Positions 25,292 through 37,753 of a stretch of DNA of 64,000 nucleotides are shown in pieces. The translations under genes and the position numbers were made by a program. Position 1 is the stretch's first letter. Every line of letters starts with the position of its first letter. The stretch is from Gonatopus flavifemur (Eukaryota; Arthropoda; Insecta; Hymenoptera; Dryinidae), in contig JAFFJZ010000003.1 in assembly GCA_018340375.1 (NCBI GenBank), forward strand, positions 13,578,001 to 13,642,000, given 5' to 3'. Below the pieces are notes generated by a model. That model was given only the letters and a program-made list of their open reading frames with translations, did no database searches and was not told the DNA's origin.

Positions 25292-26125
25292 CGATTGAAA
25301 GAGAAATAGGAATTCTCAATTCCTTCCAATTCTCTTCCAGAATTAAAAATACACATTTTTACTCGGACCATACGTTTGCGATTCAAATGTTACAAAGATG
25401 GACGGAATATTAAAGTGAAAGCGATACTTATGTTACTCCAACACCCAAAAAACTAACCAGAGTTATTGTTGCAATTACAACGATTAGACTGTGTGATCGA
25501 TTGATGTATATCAAAGAGATATTAATAACTCTGTCTCTCTAATCGTTCTGATCGAACTATAAGGTAGAAAGACTGTAAAGCACTCGTTCAGGTATAATCG
25601 TGTGGAGGTCAATGATCTCACAATTATGACCCTGTTTTCTAACAGTTCCCTTACGATATTACATTATAATCGAGTCGGTGAGAAACACGTTTAGATTTTC
25701 TACATAAATAAGCGTATAAAAGTTCGTCATCCCTTGTACGAGAAAAATCAATCGCCATTGCTTATGTACGATGGTTTGAAAAAGTGTTCTTCTGTATGTA
25801 AACTCCCGAATGAAAAATTTGTATTGGAATTATACGTAATATTATAAGTATGATTTTTATATAATTTTCCTGTAAACAATTTTTTGAAAATTCAGACTGT
25901 TTCTGTAATTTTTCACAGCAACTGGCTTGAATTATCAGAAAGTTCTTCTGAGTATTCAGATTTATTCTGAAAATTCAGAACATTATGGATGTTTTATTAA
26001 GAATCCATCGGCAAATTCAGATCTGTTGCTGTAAAAAACTGACAGAAACGGTATGAAATTTCAGAAAATTTTTTAAACAATGAATACATTTCCTGTTCTA
26101 AATCCAATGTAGGTAATGGAATTCG

Positions 26126-26250
26126 CTACACTGAGCGTGAGACTTTTCCAAGAAGAAATTTATTTCTTCTACGTTGAGTGTAAGACTTTGACAATAAAAA
26201 TTGATTCCTTTTACACTGAATGTAGTGCTTTCGCAGACAATTCTGATTTT
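26126..26250. repeat. three-unit degenerate tandem repeat, 42-43 bp period
   Basis: CTACACTGAGCGTGAGACTT (26126), CTACGTTGAGTGTAAGACTT (26169) and TTACACTGAATGTAGTGCTT (26211) start three successive units. Each is followed by an A-rich then TT-rich half (AAGAAATTTATT, AAAAATTGATT). The units differ at many positions, so this is an old minisatellite. Confidence 0.65.
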
Positions 26251-27357
26251 CCAATTCATATAACAATGGATTAGTTGTTTATCAGATAAGGGTAATTTAC
26301 AAAGGATAAATTTCATACAAATGGTACAAAATTAATTTCACTGCAATATTTTGTATACAACTCGTGTATAAACTTCTGCATGCTTTGAAAGTTTTATAAA
26401 ATATATACAAAAGCTGTATGGGATCGAATGTTATTATGGGTCATCGTGTACAAACCAAATCAAGTAAACTGTTGAAAGAACGAAACACATAAATTCAGAG
26501 ATTTCGAAAGGAAAATATTTCAAACGTCCAAAGTATGGGGTATGCATCAATATTGTATGACAAGCACCGTCTTATGAGAGATCACCTCCCACGTAAACTT
26601 TGAACTCACGTACTTGGATCCCATTCGGATCTAGGATGATGAAAAACATGCGCGACATTAGGGTCAATAAGAAACCGCGGGGTCAAAAACCAGTTATACA
26701 GAGAAACACCTTCTTCTTTATCTAAATGAATTTAACTTATATTATTCCAACATTCCAAACCTTGGTTCATAATAATTATCTCAAACTATATTTTTTTCTC
26801 TCACAAAAATACTAATAATTTTCAACTTGGAAGAAAAATGTATAGAACATCGAAGATGGGAGAATGAATTGTTGAATAAATAAATCGGAGATTTCAACAT
26901 TGCGAGTAATTAAATATACGGACCGGACTAAACGCATACCGCATCATGAAAAGCGTCATGAATTTCGTGTTGAGCTACTTTTATTCATAATTTATGGACT
27001 GTATTTTTCAACCCATGCACATTCATTAAACAAAAAAAGGAACAAAGGGGAGTTCAGTCTTTTGTATGGAACTTCATGCCATGCTGGGAAAAGTCGAGCA
27101 AAAATTTTTGTGGTTTTACAACCGTGCGGATTATTTCACGCCTGGCTCAACGGTTTACATTTCGTCATATTACGGGGTGGATGGTCGGATAAATGGATGG
27201 AAGAAGTAATTCGTCGAAATATCTTCTCTTTTCTCTTCTATCATATTCTTCGCAAGGTTTATGTAAAATATGTACTGGGCGATTCAGAAATCGCACAGAA
27301 AAACGAATTTGCGCAAAAAATCGAGGTCTTATGCATAGAATGACAAATCTTTTTGCT

Positions 27358-27735
27358 AACCCTGGTAAAAAAGCCGGATGGGAATCCGACTCAAACCCGG
27401 ATGAAATCCCCGGGATTCCATCCGAGTGTATGCGGTTGCGTATACGGTTTTTGCGGTAATTCTTTATCCGGTTTCATCCAAATATACCTGATCCGAATTT
27501 TAATACTGAATATTTTTTGAAAATGCCAAACAAAATTTGAATAGAATTCATTCGGGTTTTATTTGGGATTCCAAAGAATATCTTGTCCCAAACCCCGGAT
27601 AGGATCCGGATGGAAACGGATAAAGAATCACCGCAAAACCCGGATACACCCGAATGCAATCCCAGAAATTTCATCCGGGTTTGAGTCGGATTATCATCAG
27701 AATTATCGTCCGGGTTGCCAGGGTTTTACCAGGGA
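27358..27735. mobile_element. foldback MITE, AACCCTGGTAAAA ends, CCGGAT-rich arms
   Basis: The left end AACCCTGGTAAAAAAGCCGG and the right end GGGTTTTACCAGGG are inverted. The arms include ACTCAAACCCGGATGAAATC against TTTCATCCGGGTTTGAGTCG, and CCGAGTGTATGCGGTT against its imperfect complement. The arms have a higher GC and CpG content than surrounding DNA. Size 378 bp. Confidence 0.88.
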
Positions 27736-27999
27736 ACCTAGTTCAAAATTTCCTGCCACATCTAATTGCATTGCTGGGAGATCAACGTGATCAACCAAAT
27801 CAGCAAATCTTTCAATACTGAATACAGAATGACAAACAAATTTTGCGGGAGGAGTCGACATTTTTGCTCCCACAGCTAAAAAAAATCACTATTGTAGCTG
27901 AAAGAAATTGGCTGTGCCAGTGAAAGGTACTTTTTATATAAACTCTAAAAGGTACCCAACAATACCAGATTCCGCTGCCACAGCGAATGTTTTTTCTCC

Positions 28000-28440
28000 A
28001 CGCTGAGGAAAAAAAGTTGTGAAATTTAAACATTGTGAAGTCAATATTTGGAAGATTTTCAAAACCAGTCCGAGCAATCACAATTTTAGTTGATTTTATA
28101 GCGTAGAATGTAAAATTCACATCAGATTTGTTATATCTCAAATTGTAGTAGCTTGAACTATTTTTGAAATCGTTCAAATCTTGACTCAGCAAGATTTGAA
28201 TTTTACAACTTCTTCCTACTTAGTTGGTTGCTCTCACTAATAAGGTAGTTGAACTAACTAACGTGAATAGCTCGTCACTAAAGAGGTATATTTAAGTTAT
28301 TCGGTGCAACTATTGTAGTAATTGAGCCAATTAACGTGGAATTTGTCCTGACTACTAAGTAGGTGTTACAATTACTGTCGTAGATCATCGAAAACCGACT
28401 ACGTAAGTAGTTGCTATAATTCTTCTTTTTTTCCGCGCAT
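28000..28440. mobile_element. element with CACG..GAAAAAAAG ends, paralogue at 57.4 kb
   Basis: The left end is CACGCTGAGGAAAAAAAGTT and the right end TTCTTTTTTTCCGCGCATG. Immediately left of it another inverted end (TTTTTTCTCCACG) abuts, so two elements probably lie back to back. The first 180 bp align collinearly with 57415-57640 (GAAGTCAATATTTGGAAGAT against GAAATCAATATTTGAAGGAT; both have GCTTGAACTATTTTT). The right part holds repeated CTACTTAGTTGGTTGC-like words. Confidence 0.7.
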
Positions 28441-29666
28441 GTATTTCAAAAGCCCATTTATGAGTCCTACATTGGGAATTTGAATAACGAGGAATTCATA
28501 ATCGGCAAGAACTCTATGCGTGATTCTGTGAACAGATTGTAAGACGAAAAACTTTTGAAGTACAAATTATAATATCGACCGCTTTTGAGAGCATAATATA
28601 TTTCACAAGAAGATAACATTTTCTGAATTACTTTCTTTAATATATTCCTTAAATATATTCATAACCAATGAAGGTGGATCGTTTCTAACGTCCCTCGGAA
28701 AGATATACAAGCTCAAGTATAAATATATTTACTAATATATACATCAAATATTGATGATCATATTTGAGGACATCGCTTCTTTTGAATCACCAATTCTTGA
28801 TAAAAAGAGAATGAAAGATCCCTTATCGTATTGACAAGTGACATTCACTTGATAAAATTCGACAACCTTATAAAATCCAACATGACGATGCAGAGAAAAT
28901 CAATGTTCTCTCACGGTATTATTTTGTTTCGTACGTTCATTGGGTTATTCCAATTACACTAAATAAAATTGCTATGAATTAATTTGAAAGATTTTGGGTC
29001 TGTAACAGCTGAGTATTTCGTTATTTGATGACTAATTCGTTCCAATACACGATTCAAACTCCAGCGACATAAATTGCTCACTCGTAGAGCACTGTAATTT
29101 CAAATCTAAAGACGCTAACCTACTCAAAACTCACATAGCGCAAAATATGCACCGAAAAAAATAATTTTGTTTGACCGAATGAAAATGAGTTCCGAGTAAT
29201 AAAAGAATATAACTTCAATTAGCAACAGCAACTAAAGTCAGAGAAATTAAATTTGAATTTGAATTATCCAAATATCAACAACTGTATCTGGTTGCTGGAA
29301 CTAATTTGGAATAAGGTTAAGAAATGTCAGTATTCTTTGAGTTTCATTGAAAAACTTTGAGGACTCTATAAAATTCTGAAATCCTCTCGCTTATCAAATA
29401 TGTTTTTGCACTGCAAATTTTTCCGATTATATTTGAAAAATTCTAAATTTTTCTACAAATCATTGAAACTCTCTAAGAAATCATAAAAATCATTCGAAAT
29501 GTGAGGATTTCAATGATTTTCAATGAATGTATTCCAGCAGGGAAATTTCTGTGAGGTTCCGACTGATTTTTGTCACAAGAATTGCTAATAAAAGATGTAA
29601 AAAAAATTCTACTTTTAGAAAAAAAGAAGAATACACAAAACGCTAACTTCTGTGGATTTTTGTATG

Positions 29667-29969
29667 CACGCAGAGAAAAATTCTTGCTGAAAAAGCGATT
29701 TCGAAAAATCTGCTCTGCTAAATTAGCAAAACGGTTGCTGTTACAGCAAAAATTCTGCTATTTTAGCAAGATATTTGCTAATTCAGCAAAATTTCCTAGT
29801 TTTCTGTATATCTACAATCTCGGATTGCTGAATGGCAAGCGCTTGTTAAAAGAGCAAGATCTTTGCTGTGACAGCAAATTATTTGCTAATTCAGCAACAA
29901 GTTTTGCCATATCAGCAAAGCAAATCTTCGAGGTTTACTGTTTCAGCAACTTTTTTTCTCTGAGTGTGG
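29667..29969. mobile_element. foldback MITE full of AGCAAA/TTTGCT mini-palindromes
   Basis: The ends are CACGCAGAGAAAAATTCTTG and TTTTTTTCTCTGAGTGTGG. Between them the words TTTGCTAATTCAGCAAAAT, TTTGCTGTGACAGCAAATTA, TTGCTGTTACAGCAAAA and similar recur about every 15-25 bases, each a small palindrome. The whole also folds end to end around 29815. The 139-codon frame at 29570-29989 is an accident of this repeat. Confidence 0.88.
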
Positions 29970-30680
29970 ACCTTCTCAACGAATTTTGATTAGTCTTGCC
30001 GGATAAGGTTACTTTACCTGAACCTGGGCTTGATCAAGATTCAAGTCGGGCAATGTCGCGTAAAATCATTCTTTCGACAATAGAATGTGACCGATTTTGC
30101 TTCGTGTGCGGGCATAATATTCTGTATAATTTTGAAATTGGGTAAATTTCAAATTATCTTTACTTCTAAGAAATATTGGAGTTGAATGATTGTAGTAATC
30201 GATTCTCAGATCAAATTGATCCTTTGAGCAACCGATTTTACCCGAACTATAAAAAGACTGACTCAAATTCAGCCTTCCCAATATGTCAGCATTTATTCTC
30301 AGCACTTACTTTCAGTTGTTATAACAGGATATTTAGAATGCAAGGAAGTTTGACTTTTGACTGTGCGCCGTTCGACTATACATCGAGTCAAAACAAGATA
30401 AATCTAAACTAAATCCTTTTGCAAAGAAAAAGAAAAAAAACAAAGCCCTGTGTCAAGTCGTATGAACGGAAAAACAGCACCCTCATCCTTTCATCGAGGA
30501 TTTGAAATAAGGATTTTCTAATCGGTGGACAAGGAAAAGGAAAATATATTTTGTTTCATACCCGCATATCACTCTTCAATGAAACGTCCAAGATTCTTTT
30601 ATGATCTTTCTGCTGTAATGACATTCTCATTATTGTTTGAAGATTTCAAGGGTATGGATGGTACATCATAGCGGTACGAA

Positions 30681-30790
30681 CAAAAGCAACAGCAACAACA
30701 ATGACAATAATGAAAGAAGAAAAAAACCAACGACCACCAGTACCACCACCACCACCACAACAAAAACAATAACAAACCACCACCACCCTC
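30681..30790. repeat. (CAA/CCA)n trinucleotide-rich tract
   Basis: An irregular run of CAA, CCA and ACC triplets (AGCAACAGCAACAACAATGA; CCACCACCACCACCAC) lies 200-300 bp upstream of the candidate start exon at 30997. It could be part of a promoter or 5' leader; no coding frame through it is credible. Confidence 0.75.
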
Positions 30791-30996
30791 AATGTCGATA
30801 ACGATGTCAGGGGTTCTATACAGGTGGCGCAGTGGCTGAGCATGGAAAAGTAGGTGGATGAAAAAGGAAGAGGGAGAACGGAGAGGGATGAAGGTGACTG
30901 TTCCAACGGCGCAGAAATGACAGAATAGAGAACGAATACACAGTACAAGTTGAATAGTCCTCGGTAAAGGACCGTGTAGTTGAGATTCGAGATACT

Positions 30997-31258
30997 ATGT
31001 CAGGCGGCGAGGGGTGTCCTTCGATCAATCCCGATCAACGAGCCGAACGCAACGTTGAGAGGAAAGAAAGTAGTTGTCTTAAACTCGAATGTGAGGATAA
31101 TATGAATGATAACGATGACGACGACGATAATCGAGTGTCAAAAGGAAAAAAGGCCCAGGATAAAACAACGGTGATGACCGAGAGTGTTATTCACGCGGGC
31201 GAAGAGGGACTTCGGCGTAGAAAGGTCATACACGCGGCTAAAGAGACCTTCGATAAGG
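30997..31258 (+). CDS. candidate first coding exon of an unrecognised gene
   Basis: This exon encodes 87 residues plus one base, starting MSGGEGCPSINPDQ. It has an acidic run (NDNDDDDDN, residues about 37-45) and then a basic, helical-looking end (GEEGLRRRKVIHAAKETFDK). The frame is closed upstream by a TAG at 30955-30957. The preceding sequence is purine-rich with CpGs, as in a 5' leader, and the exon itself is CpG-rich against an AT-rich background. I end it at GATAAGG followed by gtaaat, phase 1, because the frame beyond reads as hydrophobic, low-quality sequence. The complementary strand is also open (31138-31548) but reads poorly. The N-terminus looks cytosolic and disordered. I do not recognise the family. 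It may continue at 35661. Confidence 0.55.
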
Positions 31259-32350
31259 GTAAATCCTTTCTTTCTTACATAATTCTTCCTTATCGAGAGC
31301 GAAACAAGGAAGAAACAATCTTTCTCTTCCTTGGGAGAAACATAAACGTATCTCTGTGTGGTACGTATACGTAGCGTGTCCCAATCTTTTCCGTACTCTC
31401 TCCTCGGTGGTGGTATACATACACGCGTTATCGACTTGGAGCATCCAAAGTAAAATGAAAAAGCAGAGAAAAATCGAAACAAAGTATTAACACGGGAGAT
31501 TGTATTAAGATAAACTTCGTATATCTCGAATAGAATAATTTTATTCATGAACGCACACGAAGATTTGATTTACGATACGATTTACGTAACGTGAGTGGTG
31601 GAATCGGTTAATAACTTCGAATTTACTCAAATGCGATTTATCGTTCATTTATCCACGTGTGAATAATAAGTGTGAATTCAATCAAACACTCATGAATGTT
31701 GTCATTTAAAATCCAAATTCAAATACATACATATATATATCACTTTTGTCTTTTTTGTCGTTTTTTATGTATGAAACGAAAAGAGATGTCCTTAAATATT
31801 TCGAAACGATACCTGAATTCCTATTGATTTTATAAAATGCATTGATGTGGAAGATCTCGAATATCGCGAGTTTCCCAAATTCATTCCTGTGAACTGATTT
31901 CACTCTGAATCGATAGGTCACCTCCCGAGATAAGGAATAAACTTACGTGCCAAATTCCATTCAGTTTATTCCACTCGTTTCGAAGGCGGGAATAAACGCA
32001 TTTATAAACACACGCACGTATATAAAGGTGGATATAGGAATTGATGAAATTGTTCATGAATTATGTAGGTGAATTGATCAGTCTGGTTGGAATTGCGAAA
32101 TTTGCACGGGTACCGATGCCCCGCAGTCTTGAATCTTCACATTGATTCTTTTAGGGTTTTCGTGTGAGAATGATAAGAGAAAGGTAAATAATTCTATGAT
32201 GATGGTACATTGGAGTACATCAGTTGATGTTTTTTCTTTTTTTATATTATGATATCGATTTCGTTTGTGAAAGAATTATGTAATTGGATGATTATCGTAT
32301 CACATGCATTGAAAATTTTCGTAAAATTTCCATTTTAAATAATGTCTCTT

Positions 32351-32739
32351 CTACACGGAGAAAAATGAAGGTCGAAAATATAGCGATCTTTAATAAAAAT
32401 TTAAGAATATTTCTGAGAATTTTTCTTAAATGTAGAATAAAGACAAAACAGTCCATTTTTTGTGGAATTTTATTCGAAAAACAATATGAAAAATCACCAA
32501 TATTAATTAATAAAGAATAGAGAAACATATGAACTTTTCAAAAGTTGTGCGTGAAATTTTACAAAAATAGTAACAAACTTTGAATATCCTACTATTCACT
32601 TTGTGAAATTTAGGAGTATTGATAATTTTTCATTGTTTTTCGAATACAATTCCACAAAAAAGTGGACCGTTGTGGCTTTGTTATGCATTTCGGAAAAATT
32701 CTCAAATTTTTATTAAAGATTACTATATTTTCCGTGGTT
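32351..32739. mobile_element. foldback MITE, CTACACGGAGAAAAATGAAG end
   Basis: Left arm 32351-32500: CTACACGGAGAAAAATGAAG, TAATAAAAATTTAAGAAT, TTTTGTGGAATTTTATTCGA. Right arm 32605-32739 is its complement: TCGAATACAATTCCACAAAA, ATTCTCAAATTTTTATTAAA, TATATTTTCCGTGG. A stretch of about 100 bp separates the arms. Single right arms recur near 1015-1210 and 1381-1445. Confidence 0.82.
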
Positions 32740-34868
32740 GGACTCTTCTTAAAAGGTGTCGATACGATAATTACAAAATATTGTATGATATAGTAAGTAT
32801 TATTCAATGATGATATCAGTATAAATACATCACATAGCCAATACATGTGAATAAAACATATAGTCATTTCTTATACGTGCCTATTAAGCAAATCATTTCA
32901 GTGACAACGAAGAGTATATAGCTTTGAAAATATTCACCAAGTATATGGTAGGATTCATATACGATTCAATAATGTGCGATACCTACTTCCACTGTATGTA
33001 CCATGTACCCAGTACGATTCGTAAATGTGCGATGTGTGATACGTGACCCATATATGTATCCAAATAGTAATAAAAACTCACTCGGGAATTGTTTGTGTTT
33101 GAAATTTGCACATATTCGAATATCGTTTGGATATTTCAAACGATTCGATCTGTACGAATGTGAATTTCCTCGAAGAATGAATCGAAACCGAATGTTTTTA
33201 CAACCATGATTGTTATGAAATAAAAACATTTTGTATATAAACTATATCAAAGTCTGCATCAGTCCTCTAAAAGCAGACAGTGAAACCTCTGTTCTGGACT
33301 CAATAAACATTTCGTATACTTCAATATCTTTCAGATATATTTTTAAAAACTCAAACTCTTCTTATGTCTATGAATATATAAAAAAAATTTCTATAAGATA
33401 AAACTGAAGATCACCGTATTCGTGAGATATTTGGAGGAACATTTATGATTTTTAACTTCGAAACTATCAACAAATTTTCTATCGGAGCAATTTCGAAAAC
33501 CTTCCGAATGGTTTTCTCAAAGAGAAAAATTTGATAAAATGAAAACACTCAGCTAGCAGAAAGATTTCATTGATCAAAATTTGATATAGTTGAAACTTGC
33601 TACTAGATAGGAAACGGTGCGGTACCACATTTCTCTCCCGATATACTGCTAAAAAAACAGTGCTGTTCGAAGACATTTCTCGAATATTTTGTAAAGATAC
33701 CCTCGCGAAGTTGGGAAAATGATGTAACAGATTCAACAGGTTCAAAATATCTTTATATTTCTTATCTTATTTTTGTCAAGATATCTCAGATATAGTTTTT
33801 ATTGATTGTTTATAGAATTCGATATTGTGAGATATCGTGCATCACTAGTCTCAGAGATAAAAGATACTTGATGAGATATCTTTTCAATGTTTCCAAAAAT
33901 GTACATTTATTGGGTAGGAATGATAGATGGTATATGCTCAATATACGCGAAACATTCTATTCTATATAATTTTCTTTCAAGATTATATAAAATTGTACGT
34001 AAAGAGGTAATTTCTGTTGATTCAAGGCACGCCCATAATTCATGGAAAGCATTCACGTGTTATTTAAACCCTTTGAGGACGAATATATCCGTTCAAAAGG
34101 ACAAATATGAGGAGCTTTCAGAAATATACCTCCCCCAAGGGTAGATAATTGTTGCTGATTTCAATTCACGTGAATCTTATACAAAAGTCTCGAGAAAAAT
34201 GATTGAATTTGATCTCAGATTAGAAATTGCATACACTGTTGAAAAGAACTGGAATTTTCCAGTACCATGAAACTGAAAATTTTTTCACGTGTTCTGACAT
34301 TTTCATGATTCGAACGTAATTTTCCTGCAAAATTTTGTTCACAATTTATTTACATGCACCCCCGGTGAGAGAAAAATTCCTGAGAATTTCTCCGAATCCC
34401 ACTGAAAAACTAGAAATCTCACTGAAAAACTCTAAAGAGCTTTGAACAAGCTCTGGAGAATTCTGAAAACTTATGAAAGATTTTTAAACTCCGAAAATCT
34501 CTGAAAATCTTTGTTTATCGAGCACGTTTTTCAAGTGAACATATTTATGAACATCTCTGAGAAACTCTGAACACTTCTTAAATCGTCTGAGAATCTCTCT
34601 CTTACGTCTTCACTGGAAATCTTTGAAAATTCCGGTGATTTTCAGTGGAATTTTTCCAACAGGGACATCAAGTACACTGTCAAAAATAATTGTGAGAATT
34701 CTTCACCATAATTTAGTGGACTCTTCCTTCAACACCCAAAAAAACATGATAATTCCCTCGAAGTGGTGGAAAAATTCCTCATTTTCCAGAAAAAAAACAA
34801 TTGTTCCACGATGAGGGGACGAAATCCCCCAACAGTTTCAAGAAACAGTTCTGACATTTTTTATAGTA

Positions 34869-35047
34869 TACACGGAAAGACCGGGTCTATTAATATTTTG
34901 AAAAATGATTTTTAACTTAGAGAAAAAGAAGATTGCTGAAAAAGATTCGTAGTGAGTCTACCAAAAATTCGTAATCAAAATCCTACCAGTTGATTTGAAA
35001 TTGACAGTCATTTTTCTAAATATCAATAGACCCGGTCTTTCCGTGTA
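34869..35047. mobile_element. foldback MITE, TACACGGAAAGACCGGGTCT ends
   Basis: The ends TACACGGAAAGACCGGGTCT and AGACCCGGTCTTTCCGTGTA are perfect inverted repeats, extended by ATTAATATT / AATATCAAT. The total is 179 bp. Arms pair loosely further in (GAAAAATGA / TCATTTTTC). Confidence 0.92.
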
Positions 35048-35132
35048 GGTGAAACAAGTCTTTCATAACGCATATTAGATGTTTTTCTACACGATTGCGT
35101 ACAAGATGTTCTTCTAATTCTGTTAAAGTGGT

Positions 35133-35324
35133 ACCAGCGGCCTGGTAGCGGCCAAATCCTTGATGACAAACTACGAGCAAACGCTTCAATTAAATCAAAA
35201 TATCGCTCTGTAAAGCATTTCTACCGAAGTCAGAGAAATGCTGTACAGAGCGATATTTTGATTTAATTGAGGCGCTTATCCTTAGTTTGTTTCAAACGAT
35301 TCGGCTGCTGCTACGCCGCTAGTA
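35133..35324. mobile_element. foldback MITE, TACYAGCG family, copy 2
   Basis: The outer ends are TACCAGCGGCCTGGTAGCGG and the complement of TACTAGCGGCGTAGCAGCAG, as at 15209. The inner arms CAATTAAATCAAAATATCGC and GCGATATTTTGATTTAATTG form a near-perfect stem extending through TCTGTAAAGCATTTCT. The total is 192 bp. Confidence 0.9.
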
Positions 35325-35660
35325 TCATCTTAACAGAAAATTATATACCCAAGGTATCAATTCAATAAAATCGTTCTCCCATCAAAGATTTCAAGATTTG
35401 AGATGAGAAAAGAATCTCATCACATTCTTAAACCTATTCTCGAAATCATTCTGAAAAATTTAGAATTTTAACGATATTTCAACAAAACGACATCCCCAGA
35501 CTAGTAATCATCATCAAAAGTTTCCCTAATATTTTATAGAAAAATTGTGAGATATCGCATTCTTCGATATTTTATTTTTCGTTGCTCAAAGCTCAACGGA
35601 AGAAGGGAATACATGTTTTTTTGTTTCCTATTTTATTTTTTATTAATTCTTTCCTAACAG

Positions 35661-35761
35661 CTCTGTGCGTCTTTGGAACTTTCTCAGAATGTGATAAGAA
35701 ACTGCAGAGATACGTTGTGCTATCCGAGTCAACTTCATGGACTTTTTACCACGATTTTACA
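35661..35761 (+). CDS. candidate internal exon of the unrecognised plus-strand gene
   Basis: It is preceded by a strong pyrimidine-rich acceptor (TTTATTAATTCTTTCCTAACAG) and closed by ACA followed by gtaaat. It encodes 33 codons with phase 1 in and 0 out, containing CVFGTFSECDKKLQRY and ESTSWTFYHDFT. This is the phase needed to link the exon at 30997 with the one at 43953. The frame remains open upstream of the acceptor for about 26 codons, so the boundary rests on the splice signal alone. No family recognised. The evidence is splice consensus, phase and a protein-like composition, so this link could be coincidence. Confidence 0.3.
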
Positions 35762-36370
35762 GTAAATTTCCAAAAACAAATGTGGGAAATTCCCTTTTCT
35801 GAACAGTGTGACCTCATTTATTATATTAAATAAGCGAATTTTCTGTTCTACAAACCGAAATGGAATTCAATTTCACACAGAAGCGATCCAAACGGACTTA
35901 TAATTCCGCGACATCGTGAAAAACTGCTCTCATTATCCTTTCACGGTGCTCATCATTAATTTTCTGGACCCTTTCCCATCATTATTTAAAAATCTGCTCT
36001 CATTGAGTGTATTCTGAGAACATCTTTATGAATAATCTCTTCATGATGAATGCCTTGATGCTGGGAGAATTTTATCACATGAAAAATTTTGCTCATTTCA
36101 AATTCAACTCAATTCAATAAATCCTTTTGATTTGAGTTTTTATTCTCTCATACAGAGTTTGTTTTGAAAATTTTGAACATTCATAATATCAAGTTCGTTG
36201 AAATTTCATAACATTATAAGTCTGTTATTATTAAATTCTACTATATTACGTATTACGTCATTTTTATATCATGGGAAGTTTTGTTTTCTTTGTTAATGGT
36301 CCCGGTGATAAGGTTCGGCTCTTTAGAAGTGAATTTTTCAACCCCAAGAATTGAAATATCATTCCAATAG

Positions 36371-36607
36371 GGTGAAAATTGTGTTGCTGAAGTTTAAATC
36401 GCTGATTGAAACTAATTGATAATCGAGTAACGAAATACTCAGCTGTTGAAGACCCAAAATCTTGCGATACATTCTTGAAAGGATGTTTCCAGTTTGAATG
36501 AGTTTATTCGAGAAGACAAACACCGATGATTTCCCAGATTTTGTGAATTTGGATTTTCTTTCCGTTTCTATAAACGATTCGAATTTCAACAACAGTGAAA
36601 ATTTCAC
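36371..36607. mobile_element. foldback, GTTGCTGAAGTTTGAATCG family
   Basis: The left end GTGTTGCTGAAGTTTAAATC and right end GATTCGAATTTCAACAACAG pair, followed inside by TGATTGAAAC / GTTTCTATAA. The internal word AACGAAATACTCAGCTGTT is shared with 40796-41002 and with about 29010. Solo ends lie at 41440-41490, 47230-47290 and 57190-57235. Confidence 0.8.
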
Positions 36608-37753
36608 TAAGTGACTTGATTTTGGATGGGTTTCAAATTGTTCTGACATTACGTATTTTCTAAACACGTTCTATACTTTTCATAAAGGGGTTGTACAAGG
36701 GGTAAACGGTACAAAATTTATTACTGGCGCGCCAAATGAAGGTGATCTTGGCTTCAATAGTGGGTTACTTCTTATGATATTTTTTTAGAAATATAAACCG
36801 AAATAAGGACCCTTTATCACGAAGAAGTAAATACAAGAGTGTATTAAAGCCGCACGCCTTGATCCTGAACCCAAACCACAACCCACAACCCTTTCTCTTG
36901 AAATCACAAACTTTTTTAAATACCTCATCCAATACAGTAATGGAAAGGCTTTGTGGTTGTGGTTTTAGTTAAAAATTAGGATAGGTGAAGGTCTGCTGTT
37001 TGTATTTAAAAGTAGAAAAATTTCAAATCAACATTTATTCATATAATGTAAGAATAATGCGTACATACAACGTATATGTGAAATAGGAAAAATCTGTTGT
37101 GATTCTGAAATTTTCATCCATGTTCTACGCATCGGAAGGTATTTGAAAAATGTATATTTCATGACCCAATGAATATTCAGATATCTAAAATATGTCTACA
37201 AAGATATCTTCGAAGATGTCTTGGAAGACCTCTTTTCGAGGTATTTTAGACACTTTTTTTAGAATGAAGGAGAGTTTTAGATATATAAAAAATACCTGAA
37301 AGTTTTGCGTAAGATATATCAAAATTATCTAAAAGATATCGCAAGATACGAAATGTTGAATGGGGAGAATCGAAGGAGAGAGAAGATTTGTTAGATATTA
37401 ATTGCTTTATTCATGATAATAAGAAGCTATATCGACATTAAATTGAGAATTTATCCGTCGCTATTCTTTGCCTTCTATAGAATATCTGTTTTCCAACAAA
37501 ACTCTTGTATTTTGCAAAATTTTCAAAATTTATATGAAGAATAATTCTGTATGGAGTACAAACAGACATTATTTCCATATTTCTCAAGATAAACGCCAGG
37601 ATCCAGACAGTTTGTTTTTGTAATGAATAATTCAATAGTTCGTGATGAAAACAGCGAGAGTCCTAACGTTGATGCCTGAGTGGGAAAATTTTCAAAATTA
37701 AATCCAATTATATGCAATTTGTATATAAACTATTCTATATTGTATACATGAAT

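Larger units (their letters stand above)
23000..30680. other. gene-free interval, repeats and unique AT-rich DNA
   Basis: No supported exon was found on either strand. The 147-codon open frame at 26900-27343 (+) is the longest frame here that is not explained by a listed repeat. It has no recognisable domain and ends at the border of a foldback, so I do not call it a gene. The listed foldbacks and one minisatellite account for about a quarter of the interval. Confidence 0.55.
31259..35660. other. presumed intron or intergenic DNA with foldbacks
   Basis: Three foldbacks are listed separately. A remnant of the 42.4-kb family lies at 34370-34665 (CTGAAAAACTCTAAAGAGC-type words). An ACACTGTCAAAAAT half-end lies at about 34675. 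An 85-codon frame at 33887-34144 ending at TACCTCCCCCAAGG has no support. I see no other gene. Confidence 0.5.

Noticed and set aside
26900..27343. 147-codon open frame on the plus strand
   Set aside because: Longest frame not tied to a gene or listed repeat, but no domain, signal or splice support; its 3' end runs up to a foldback border. Expected occasionally by chance in 128 kb of six-frame sequence.
29570..29989. 139-codon plus frame
   Set aside because: Mostly translation of the AGCAAA-rich foldback at 29667-29969.
31138..31548. 136-codon minus frame
   Set aside because: Partly antisense to the better plus-strand exon at 30997-31258; composition poor and no splice signals on its strand.
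33887..34144. 85-codon plus frame near a TTTCAG acceptor
   Set aside because: Acceptor and donor would give a 19-bp exon in the wrong phase for the predicted gene; no homology.
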